DNA of 64,000 nt from positions 1,948,001 through 2,012,000 of the forward strand of contig NC_064039.1 of the NCBI RefSeq assembly GCF_932526225.1, written 5' to 3'. The notes under the pieces were generated by a model. The model made no database searches. It had not been told where the DNA came from and saw only the letters and a list, made by a program, of their open reading frames with translations. The translations under genes were made by a program, and so were the position numbers. Positions 11,101 through 22,400 of the stretch are shown here, one piece after another; positions within the stretch are counted from its first letter, which is position 1; each line of letters opens with the position of its first letter. Source of the stretch: Nematostella vectensis (lineage: Eukaryota; Cnidaria; Anthozoa; Actiniaria; Edwardsiidae).

Positions 11101-12155
11101 ATAGATAGATAGATAGATAGATAGATTTTATTCATGGCACCTTATAAAACATTTACATCGGTGTAAATCCACAAATAGTATGTTTTTCTTACTTTTCCTT
11201 TTGCATTTTTTTTCTTGTTTCGAATGATTAGGTGACGTCACCGTACGTCGTCATCAAGCTTCATATTTCTTGCCTTCATACATTCAAAAATATGTTTCGC
11301 TAAGCGCCGATTCACGTTTTCATTCCGGCTCAATCCCATAATTCTGACGAAGCTATTTTCTTTGTTGGCATGGTGTCTAACATTGATACCTGCATGCGTT
11401 TTAAGGAAATCCAGTAAATTATCCCGATCATCTTTATAGGCCGGACATTCTAACAGAAAATGCTCTTCATCCTCCACTTTACCTGTCTGGCATACTAAGC
11501 ATTTTCTTTCGTTAGGTTTTTTATATGGCTTTTTATACCTTCCAGTTTCAATTGCTAGCTTATGATTGCTTAGCCTGAATTTAGTAAGGGCAATCCTATG
11601 GTCAATATTTTTTACGTCCGTTAGATAATCTTCTAAATTGTGGGACAGTTTAAACTTTCTGAGCGTACGCAATTTGTTATTTTGGGCTTGGTCTTTTCTG
11701 TTGTCATTTTGAATAGAGCTAAGCCATGTCTGTTGTTCAATGTCATAAAGCCTTTGTTGAAGAAAACTGTAAGTTGCTTCGGGAGTGTTTGTGTCAGTCA
11801 GCCAAATATCGCTACCACCCGCAAGGTCTAGTAGTTGTTTAATTTTTCTATGCCAAAAGTTCTTGTTTTCATAATTAGATATGGTAGCGAATGCTTTGCG
11901 GGAGAGTTTTTCGTTATTCCCATTGTTGTTTGAAAGTTTAAGCCAAAGTTTGATCGCTCTACACTTTGCTTTTGTTCTGAGAGGGAATCGTCCTAATTCA
12001 GCCCTACACGCGTTCGAGCTACAGTATCGGTTTACGCCGAGAAGCCATTTTAGAAACTTGGTGTGGACCATTTCTATTGGATCTTTTTCTAACTTTCCCT
12101 TGTAGTCCGCTCCACATATTTCGCTTCCATAAAGTAGGATTGGTTGTATCATTAT
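11101..12155 (-). mobile_element. 5'-truncated non-LTR (LINE) retrotransposon
   Basis: Reading on the minus strand, the element ends in a (ATCT)n tail (plus-strand tagatagatag, 11100-11126) preceded by AATAAAAT. That is the usual 3' end of a LINE. It carries only the C-terminal part of ORF2 and starts abruptly at about 12155 in the satellite, so it is 5'-truncated. The satellite phase continues across the insertion. Confidence 0.85.
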
Positions 12156-12158
12156 CAT
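11238..12158 (-). pseudogene. LINE ORF2 C-terminal fragment (RT thumb and zinc-knuckle region)
   Basis: An open frame of about 300 codons begins with the end of an RT domain (PILLYGSEICG, a motif typical of the end of LINE RTs). Helical sequence and a C-terminal CCHC-like knuckle follow (CLVCQTGKVEDEEHFLLEC). The endonuclease and RT palm, including YxDD, are missing, so the fragment cannot be functional alone. The frame itself is intact to a stop at 11238, suggesting a recent insertion. CR1/RTE-like origin is possible; the clade is not assigned. The first codons derive from the flanking satellite. Confidence 0.85.
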
Positions 12159-13615
12159 TATACAACACGTAGAGCCAGGGGGGGGGGGGGGGAGAGGGGA
12201 CTATATCATCATCATTATACAACAAGTAAACCAGGGGGAGGGGGACTATATCATTATCATTATACAACACGTAAAGCCAGGGGGGAGAGGGGACTATATC
12301 ATCATCATTATACAACACGTAAACCAGGGGGAGCGGGGGACTATATCATCATCATTATACAACACGTAAACCAGGGGGAGGGGGGAATATATCACCATCA
12401 TTATACAACACATAAACCAGGGGAGGGGGGACTATATCACCATCATTATACAACACGTAAACCAGGGGGAGGGGGGAATATATCACCATCATTATACAAC
12501 ACATAAACCAGGGGAGGGGAGACTATATCACCATCATTATACAACACGTAAACCAGGGGAGGGGGGGACTATATCACCATCATTATACAACACGTAAACC
12601 AGGGGAGGGGGACTATATCACCATTATTATACAAAAGGAAAAGCAAACGGGGAGGGGGACTATATCATCATCATTATACAACACGTAAACCAGGGGGAGG
12701 GGGGACTATATCATTATCATTATACAACACGTAAAGCCAGGGGGAGAGGGGACTATATCACCATATCATTATACAACACGTAAAACAGGGGGAGGGGGGA
12801 CTATATCATTATCATTATACAACACGTAAAGCCAGGGGGAGAGGGGACTATATCACCATATCATTATACAACACGTAAAACAGGGGGAGGGGGGACTATA
12901 TCATTATCATTATACAACACGTAAAGCCAGGGGGGGGGAGAGGGGACTATATCATCATCATTATACAACACGTAAAGCCAGGGGGGGAGAGGGGACTATA
13001 TCACCATATCATTATACAACACGTAAACCAGGGGGAGGGGGGACTATATCATCATCATTATACAACACGTAAACCAGGCGGAGGGGGGACTATATCATCA
13101 TTATACAACACGTAAACCAGGGGGAGGGGGGAATATATCACCATCATTATACAACACATAAACCAGGGGGAGGGGGGAATATATCACCATCATTATACAA
13201 CACATAAACCAGGGGAGGGGAGACTATATCACCATCATTATACAACACGTAAACCAGGGGAGGGGGGACTATATCACCATCATTATACAACACGTAAACC
13301 AGGGGAGGGGGGACTATATCATCATCATTATACAACACGTAAACCAGGGGGAGGGGGGACTATATCATCATCATTATACAACACGTAAACCAGGGGGAGG
13401 GGGGACTATATCATTATCATTATACAACACGTAAACCAGGGGGAGGGGGGACTATATCATTATCATTATACAACACATAAACCAGGGGAGGGGGGGACTA
13501 TATCACCATTATTATACAAAAGGAAAAGCAAACAGGGAGGGGAGGGGGACTATATCACCATCATTATACAAAAGGAAAAGCAAAGGGGGGGGGGAGGGGA
13601 CTATATCATCATCAA

Positions 13616-14639
13616 AACACAATAGGGAAAGCCATTGTAGGGAGGGTGATTAAAACAAGGACCCGCCCTATTAAACGGCTTAGCTACGCTAAGTAGGCTG
13701 AATAAAATTCAAATTTCAAGATGACAACAAGCTGTGACGTTGCATGCGTAGCGAGACTTTTTAGTTGTGTTATCGTCCATAATTTGATTTTATTTGTTTT
13801 TTTTTTTTAGTTCATATTCCTGCTCTTTTGATTGGTAATCCATTGTTAGTACCGAAGACAAAATAAACCGAGGAAACGAGAAGAAAAGCGCTACAAAAGT
13901 TGAATTTTGGTTTCACTCCTCGTAGGCAAACAAGACACTCTTGGCTGAACTCCGCACCACTCGGCAGTTTACTGACAACTAAGCCTTCCATGGACCTTCC
14001 ACGTTGAATGTTTTTTTTTTCATTTTACTTACGCGTCAAATTTATTACAGTATATTTGATATACAGCTTTCCTACGTGTTCCCGATAGGTGAAGTGATCC
14101 CGTTTTTTTTCTCTAATGTGAAAACTTGATAACAAAACACGAGTGGAAGATATCATATCTTTCAGGTGTTTCTTTTCGCCGCTTACTATTATTGACCATC
14201 TGATCACTTCAAGATAAAATTCTCCGCACTCATGTTATGTCCTCTATTGCATAAAAAATATAAACATATTGTGACAAACAAGTAATAGAAAACCTTTGGG
14301 GTTATTTTTTTTTCATTTCATTCATTTGTGTGAATTTCCGTTCACAACCTCGTTTACAACATTCGAGGTTTCGATGATATTATAGTGTACAGTATCAGAA
14401 TTATGTTCTGTTTTGATGCACTAGATGTCATGTTGAAATGTTTGAGAAATGAACATATTTACATCAGAGAGACCTCACAAACAGCAAGGGGGAGGACAGC
14501 AAACTAAAGGATTTCCGCTATGATCATAGGCGATCGCATGTTCTATTCTATCGGTATTCACATGGAAACAACACCGCGACCGTTTGCTATCGGAGCCTGA
14601 AATACATGCAAGTGCACAAAAGGGCGCGCAGGCTGACGC
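13616..14639. other. Non-coding interval
   Basis: AT-rich with homopolymers. No exon with good splice sites or conserved translation was recognised. Confidence 0.5.
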
Positions 14640-14975
14640 CAAATGTGCGTGTGTCCTCTTAAAATACATGGACCCGACAGTGCTGAATAACGTATGCGCA
14701 TGCGCGTGTTCTGGCGAAAACAAGCACAATCGTAGTGTTGAATCGTGCGAGTAACGAAAGGCTGACTTCAGTGGCTGTTTTGACTAAGTGTACAGCATTA
14801 AAACCATACTGTACAAAAGATGACAGATTCACTTGATAATGAGGGAGTCATAAAGAAAATTATAGCCTTATGTTTGGTCTAGTTTTCTTAGCATTCGCCA
14901 AAATGTGACAGTTCGCCGGTAAAAAGCCGCCATTTTAAAACAAAAAGGCTGGTTTAACCGCGCGGTACTGGAACT
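14640..14975. repeat. Dispersed repeat, copy 1
   Basis: Closely resembles 60519-60838 in the same orientation. Long shared blocks include aagtgtacagcattaaaacc and actgtacaaaagatgacaga, then attatagcctta and ggtaaaaagcc. No terminal inverted repeats or coding were recognised, so the class is unknown. Confidence 0.8.
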
Positions 14976-15271
14976 AGTCTTGCTTTTAGCAGCACTGGCC
15001 ATGGAAACATGACCAATCAGCGCGCGCGTTTTACGAGTGTCGCTTTTTATATAAAAATAACACGCACAAGGCTAATACAACTGAATCGTTATGTACTCTA
15101 TTAAATTATATTTCAAGTTTTATATGAAAGATTATTTTACAATGTATCCTTTATATCTTATTTACAATATAATCAAATATAAAAATATTTTAAGTCAAAC
15201 AAATTGAGAAATACTTTAGTGCTTCCAATTCTGTATTGTCCTCGGCCCACTGCTGAGCCGTCACTGTGTCA
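14976..15271. other. Non-coding interval before the CRE array
   Basis: AT-rich. No gene recognised. On the minus strand a short open stretch (about 15190-15280, QQWAEDNTELEALK) runs out of the array; it has no recognised homolog and is not called. Confidence 0.4.
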
Positions 15272-16048
15272 ATCATGCAATCAAAAGCGTCAGTGACGTC
15301 ACTTTGACCATCATGCAATCAAAAGCGTCAGTGACGTCACTGTGTCAATCATGCAATCAAAAGCGTCAGTGACGTCACTTTGACCATCATGCAATCAAAA
15401 GCGTCAGTGACGTCACTTTGACCATCATGCAATCAAAAGCGTCAGTGACGTCACTTTGACCATCATGCAATCAAAAGCGTCAGTGACGTCACTTTGACCA
15501 TCATGCAATCAAAAGCGTCAGTGACGTCACTTTGACCATCATGCAATCAAAAGCGTCAGTGACGTCACTTTGACCATCATGCAATCAAAAGCGTCAGTGA
15601 CGTCACTTTGACCATCATGCAATCAAAAGCGTCAGTGACGTCACTTTGACCATCATGCAATCAAAAGCGTCAGTGACGTCACTTTGACCATCATGCAATC
15701 AAAAGCGTCAGTGACGTCACTGTGTCAATCATGCAATCAAAAGCGTCAGTGACGTCACTTTGACCATCATGCAATCAAAAGCGTCAGTGACGTCACTTTG
15801 ACCATCATGCAATCAAAGGCGTCAGTGACGTCACTCTGACCATCATGCAATCAAAAGCGTCAGTGACGTCACTTTGACCATCATGCAATCAAAAGCGTCA
15901 GTGACGTCACTTTGACCATCATGCAATCAAAGGCAGCAGTGACGTCACTTTGACCATCATGCAATCAAAGGCAGCAGTGACGTCACTTTGACCATCATGC
16001 AATCAAAGGCAGCAGTGACGTCACTTTGACCATCATGCAATCAAAGGC
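15272..16048. repeat. 38-bp satellite with a perfect CRE palindrome in most copies
   Basis: About 20 tandem copies of 38 bp: tcatgcaatcaaaagcgtca, then gtgacgtcac, then tttgacca or tgtgtcaa. Each unit contains GTGACGTCAC, a full cAMP-response element (TGACGTCA), and a nearby ATGCAAT. The last few copies replace gcgtcagtg with gcagcagtg but keep TGACGTCA. The array lies about 380 bp beyond the WDR91 stop codon, on its 3' side. Confidence 0.93.
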
Positions 16049-16084
16049 ATCAATTCCGCATCAGTGACAGTATTCGTCTGTCCT

Positions 16085-16430
16085 ATCGATTGAGTATAGA
16101 AGCGTGACTCTTCCGTAAAGGAATGACGTGAATGTTGCGTGACTATCGTCTCAGCAGTAATGTGAGTGTTGCGTGATTAATATCTCAGTAGTGACATTTC
16201 TTGTAATGACGTGAATGTTGCGTGACTATCGTCTCAGCAGTAGTGTGTGTTGCGTGACTATTTTCTCAGCAGTAATGTGAGTGAGTTTTGCGTGACTATT
16301 GTCTAAGTAATGACACTACTTGCAATGGCATGAATTTTGCGTGACTATCGTCTCAGCAATAATGTGAGTGTTGCGTGACTAACATCTTAGTAGTGACATT
16401 ACTTGTAATGACGGAAATGTTGCGTGACTA
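16085..16430. repeat. Degenerate minisatellite containing the WDR91 stop region
   Basis: Eight or nine uneven units begin tgcgtgacta and alternate between a ~34-nt form (tcgtctcagcagtaatgtga) and a ~49-nt form (...agtgacattacttgtaatga). The unit nearest the gene includes the last codons and TAG of WDR91 (plus-strand ctattgtctaagtaatgacg). The array appears to be an expansion of the terminal coding sequence into the 3' UTR. Confidence 0.75.
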
Positions 16431-19400
16431 TTGTCTAAGTAATGACGTTACTTGGATCGTTCCGTCCTGGGAGCCAGTGAGACATGTCGAACAACTGAGT
16501 GACGAGGTCCAATCTACGCTCAACACAGGCTGCCTGTGGTACGGAAGACTGAGGACTTGCGTGAGGTCCTGGTTTTCAATCTGTGGAATTATTGCGCGCC
16601 ATTCTTATTAATAAGCGTGGAGTAGGGAGACCCACTCACCAGAGGCGGATAAGAATCTCATCCTGCACCCCGTTACTGCAGGCTCAAATATTTTGCGAAC
16701 GCTCTGGCTTCCGTCATTCAAACTAAAGGAAGTACATTTGGTGTTTTTTTTATTGGACAGCGCCTTGCGGAGAGATGGCGTGATTGGAAGCCATTTTAGT
16801 GCTGGCTAATGAAAACGCTTCCAATATTAAAATTGACGGTAGCCAGATGGCGATTTAGCACTTGGAAACTGTCAATGAATATTGGGTTCCTTTTGATGCT
16901 TTTGATATTTTGACGAAAACGACACAAAAAAAATATAAGTAAATAAGTTGCTTTACATGCCAACAGCCACTGTGGTTCTCTTGTCAGTTCTCCACCATCT
17001 CTACCGTCTACAACATCTCCACCATCTCTACCATCTCCACCATCTCTACCGTCTACAACATTTCCACCGTCTCTACCATCTCCACCATCTCTACCGTCTA
17101 CAACATCTCCACCGTCTCTACCATCTCCACCATCTCTACCGTCTACAACATCTCCACCATCTCTACCGTCTACACCATCTCCACCATCTCTACCGTCTCT
17201 ACCATCTCCACCATCTCTACCGTCTCTACCATCTCCACCATTTCTACCGTCTCTACCATCTCCACCATCTCTACCGTCTCTACCATCTCCACCATCTTTA
17301 CCGTCTCCACCATCTCTACCGTCTCCACCATCTCCACCATCTCTACCGTCTACAACATCTCCACCATCTCTACCGTCTCCACCGTCTCCACCATCTCCAC
17401 CATCTCTACCGTCTCCACCATCTCCACCGTCTTCAACATTATCATCATCATCAATATTCAATAGGCATGTTAATCAGTCGGATGTCCGTCTTTGGGCACG
17501 TGATAAAGGCTGGTCCAAAGTGTAGCATTTTCCTGATAATTCGAAAGCTAATGTTTTTTTCCAATCTCGATTGATCAACATGCCTATTGAAAAAGATTGA
17601 TAAGAATTTTCGAAGTTCGTGTCTTAAATAGTACACAATTACACAACAACCACTATCACCACCATTATCATTCATCATCATCATTACCATCGTCATCATC
17701 ATCACCACCAGCATTATTTATCATCATCATTACCATCGTCATCATCATCACCACCACCGTCATTCATCATCATCATAACCATCGTCATCATCATCACCAT
17801 CACATTCACCACCACAGCCATCCCCATCACCATCATCGCCATAACCATATATACCATCCCAGGCCCGTAGCCAGCTACCCGCCTCGTGACTCCACAACAT
17901 TTTGACCATGAGGTGACAAATATCGTGGTGTATAAGAGTACATACTCTTATACATCGACATATATCTACAGAGTAAATCTCGACCATAGAGTCTTCCTAC
18001 CTTGTATATGAGCCCGCACTGTGGTCCACAGGTCAAGACGTACTGACCCTCGGAGTCGAAAGCGAACAGCCTCCCAAAGGAGCCCCTTGTTTGCCGAGAC
18101 TTGTGGCGAGGGCTATCAAGCAAGACATCTGTGTTGACAGCCCCTTCGTGAATATCGAGGTCTGCTATCTTACGGCCCATTCGATGCACACTCCACTGAG
18201 AGAACTACAAAACAATACGTCATAGGGTAAAGTTTCCGTTAATTCAAAAGGCGACCAAAACAAGTTGCCTCGTTAAACCTAACCTCCTCCGCAGGCAACT
18301 CTACTCTGTAATGGCCTTTATTTAAATTCGGGATTCCTGTTTTTGTGATTTTAAGACGCAGGAGACCCTCCCGTCTACGTTATTTTTCTCCTCTTTTCGC
18401 CACAGGAACCCCGTATAAAAAACGCTTTTACTTTCCGATGAGCAGAGAAGCCTGCGGAGGAAGTAAGCGAAACTTCTTAATTCTGCATACGATCCCCGAC
18501 CTAAATGTTGATATTGTTTTGCTCGCTGTGCGCCAGAGACAGCAGAAAAAGCACTCGTAAACACACACCTAAACCGGATTACCTTGCCATCGGCGCCCAT
18601 GCTGTATATAGTGGTCTCATCGACGCTGAACTGGACTGAGTAGACCTCTCCCACGTGAGCCTGCATGGCCATTAGGCAGTCGAACGTGTGCATGTCTGAA
18701 ATGAACAATAGCACCCCGATATTACGGACATCTCTCCCACGTGAGCCGGCATGGCCATTAGGCAGTCGAACGTGTGCATGTCTGAAATGAACAATAGCAC
18801 CCCGATATTACGGACATCTCTCCCACGTGAGCCTGCATGGCCATTAGGCAGTCGAACGTGTGCATGTCTGAAATGAACAATAGCACCCCGATATTACGGA
18901 CATCTCTCCCACGTGAGCCTGCATGGCCATTAGGCAGTCGAACGTGTGCATGTCTGAAATGAACAATAGCACCCCGATATTACGGACATCTCTCCCACGT
19001 GAGCCTGCATGGCCATTAGGCAGTCGAACGTGTGCATGTCTGAAATGAACAATAGCACCCCGATATTACGGACATCTCTCCCACGTGAGCCTGCATGGCC
19101 ATTAGACAGTCGAACGTGTGCATGTCTGAAATGAACAATAGCACCCCGATATTACGGACATCTCTCCCACGTGAGCCTGCATGGCCATTAGGCAGTCGAA
19201 CGTGTGCATGTCTGAAATGAACAATAGCACCCCGATATTACGGACATCTCTCCCACGTGAGCCTGCATGGCCATTAGGCAGTCGAACGTGTGCATGTCTG
19301 AAATGAACAATAGCACCCCGATATTACGGACATCTCTCCCACGTGAGCCTGCATGGCCATTAGACAGTCGAACGTGTGCATGTCTGAAATGAACAATAGC

Positions 19401-22400
19401 ACCCCGATATTACGGACATCTCTCCCACGTGAGCCTGCATGGCCATTAGACAGTCGAACGTGTGCATGTCTGAAATGAACAATAGCACCCCGATATTACG
19501 GACATCTCTCCCACGTGAGCCTGCATGGCCATTAGGCAGTCGAACGTGTGCATGTCTGAAATGAACAATAGCACCCCGATATTACGGACATCTCTCCCAC
19601 GTGAGCCTGCATGGCCATTAGGCAGTCGAACGTGTGCATGTCTGAAATGAACAATAGCACCCCGATATTACGGACATCTCTCCCACGTGAGCCTGCATGG
19701 CCATTAGGCAGTCGAACGTGTGCATGTCTGAAATGAACAATAGCACCCCGATATTACGGACATCTCTCCCACGTGAGCCTGCATGGCCATTAGGCAGTCG
19801 AACGTGTGCATGTCTGAAATGAACAATAGCACCCCGATATTACGGACATCTCTCCCACGTGAGCCTGCATGGCCATTAGGCAGTCGAACGTGTGCATGTC
19901 TGAAATGAACAATAGCACCCCGATATTACGGACATCTCTCCCACGTGAGCCTGCATGGCCATTAGGCAGTCGAACGTGTGCATGTCTGAAATGAACAATA
20001 GCACCCCGATATTACGGACATCTCTCCCACGTGAGCCTGCATGGCCATTAGGCAGTCGAACGTGTGCATGTCTGAAATGAACAATAGCACCCCGATATTA
20101 CGGACATCTCTCCCACGTGAGCCTGCATGGCCATTAGGCAGTCGAACGTGTGCATGTCTGAAATGAACAATAGCACCCCGATATTACGGACATCTCTCCC
20201 ACGTGAGCCTGCATGGCCATTAGACAGTCGAACGTGTGCATGTCTGAAATGAACAATAGCACCCCGATATTACGGACATCTCTCCCACGTGAGCCTGCAT
20301 GGCCATTAGACAGTCGAACGTGTGCATGTCTGAAATGAACAATAGCACCCCGATATTAGGGACATCTCTCCCACGTGAGCCTGCATGGCCATTAGGCAGT
20401 CGATCGTAAGACTTGGCACGCGCCTGTTCGTTGTGGCCTAACGAAGACGGCACCGCGGACGTAAAGAGACAGACGCGATATGCCCTTTAATACATTTTAG
20501 CCGTTTTTTTTTTTAATTCACGACGTGAAAGACACCAAGTTCCCTGATCAGCGAGGACGGGAACGCTGATAAACCCAGCTATCTTTGTATGCTAAGACGG
20601 AAACAATAACTTTTTTTTTTTATATAAAAACGAGTTTTGTCGGCTGAATAGCCAACAAGTTTAAAACCTTTATTTAAGACATGGAATTACAAAATTTAAT
20701 ATCATCGTGAATTTGCACAAATATAACACTTTCGTCAATATCAATTCAAAGAAATCAAGGCATAATCTTTAATAGAAATTCTATGATTTATTTTAAGAAA
20801 AAAAAACTTTTTGAGACCATTATCAAGCATTTGCTTTAATATTATTTATTATGCTAAGTAGTTTTACCGTAAAGTCTAATCATGCCATCCGTAGCTCCCG
20901 TCACAAGCAAGGTCCCATTGTGGTTGAATCCCGTACAATTGATGCACGACGGCGTGGGCTCGATCGGCAAATGACGCTGAAAATTTGGAATAAATAATCA
21001 AAGAGAATCTGTCAGCCGCCATTTTGTCATCCCTACAAATTAAAGCATCCAGTTTCACCGAATGGAAACTATACCTGATTTATACCTGACAGTGTGTTTT
21101 TAAACCCTGACAGAGGGAGAAAAGTCGATACCGGCGAAACATTAAATGGACAATGGCAAGAGACCATAATGGTCAATAATTTATACATTTTAAACGAAGA
21201 CTTTATAAGATACTGCACTTTAATTACCATTATCGTTATCGTTATCACCATTATCATTACGAATATAATCATTTGTATTAGTATCAACGGCATGTAGCTT
21301 TAAAAATATATGGTGTAACCTAACCACATTTACCTCAACCTTTAAGGTCTTCATGTCCCAGAACTGCAGTACACCAGAATTGCTTCCAGCTGTAGTTAGG
21401 TTCGTCGTATCTCCATACTTTGTCATCGTCTGACTTAATCTATTTGAAGAATTTCTACGTGAAGCGGCCGCTGAACATACAAACGCAGTACCTGTCGGGC
21501 TACAAGACAAGGAGACCACCCTAGGAAAAGAAAAATGCAATGAAATATAAGACAAACGAGACCACCCTAGGAAAAGAACAATGCAATGAAATATACGACA
21601 AACGAGACCGCCCTAGGAAAAGAAAAATGCAATGAAGTAATGAGACTACAAAAGAGCAACGGTGACGATATGAATATAATGAATTCTCTATTAAGGCCCT
21701 GCTCCCTATTTTAAAACCTCACCATTAAGACTCCCCCTCTAGAGACGCAAAGCACCCTACCCCGTCGTAAATTGCACAAGGCGTGTCAAAGGTCAAAACA
21801 GCTGTCTAACAGACGCCTTAGTTCAAGCAAACACTTTTCATTAAAATGATTAGCCATGTGTGTTTATTAACACAAGGAAAAACAAGGATCTCCTCGATGC
21901 TGGCAGAATGTGATAACTCGCTGGCATGCCGGGATGTCAAAGGATCAGTGCACTTCGGCCTCACGTTATTTGTGTTTTGAAAATCAGTCCGTAAGACATG
22001 ACGGAAAAACCTGGAATATTTGCAATTCCAGATAGAGAGAGAAGACACAATTTCTTCAGTGGCTATAGGCTCCTTGTATTACGGACTGATTTTTAAAACA
22101 ATTTAAAAAAAGTCGCACTTGATATTTTGTTTGCTATAAGTTACTAAGTACTCAGAGAAATTCTCCGCCTTATTCGATGTGAAATGGGCTTATTTGAAGC
22201 GTCACGTCATGTTTCTCTGTCATTTCCCTGTGGGATGCTATAGAACACAGACAGTCATGTTTTTCCGTCATTTCCCTGTAGGATGCTATAGAACACAGAA
22301 AAAAAAAAAACAGAAAAAAACTTGATACATGCATTGCATTTCATGGAAAGTACTTATATGCCATATGTAGAGAGTACTTATATGCCATATGTAGAGAGTA

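Larger units (their letters stand above)
11001..13615. repeat. ~46-bp G-rich satellite array, interrupted by a LINE
   Basis: More than 30 copies of a unit built from (atcatt)atacaacacgtaaa, ccagggggaggggg and gactatatca. Two units lie at about 11001-11100 and the rest at about 12150-13615, either side of a LINE insertion. The unit contains an imperfect ACACGT box and G runs. Copies near 12630 and 13510-13580 have a variant centre (aaaggaaaagcaaa). Both strands are open over long stretches only because of the repeat; no gene is called. Confidence 0.92.

Noticed and set aside
12019-13338. Tyr-rich repetitive frames on both strands
   Set aside because: Satellite translation; no non-repeat coding attached.
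14475-14729. 84-codon minus-strand frame
   Set aside because: It overlaps the dispersed repeat, has no splice or family support and a Cys-rich random look.
16796-17574. Gly-Asp-rich (minus) and His-Leu-rich (plus) proteins of over 200 residues
   Set aside because: Both strands are open only because of the 9/18-bp minisatellite inside a WDR91 intron.
15272-20405. CRISPR-like regular repeats
   Set aside because: Units are contiguous with no unique spacers, and the setting is an animal genome.
20220-20453. 77-codon frame at the far end of the 86-bp array
   Set aside because: It is one array unit plus flanking intron, not an independent exon.
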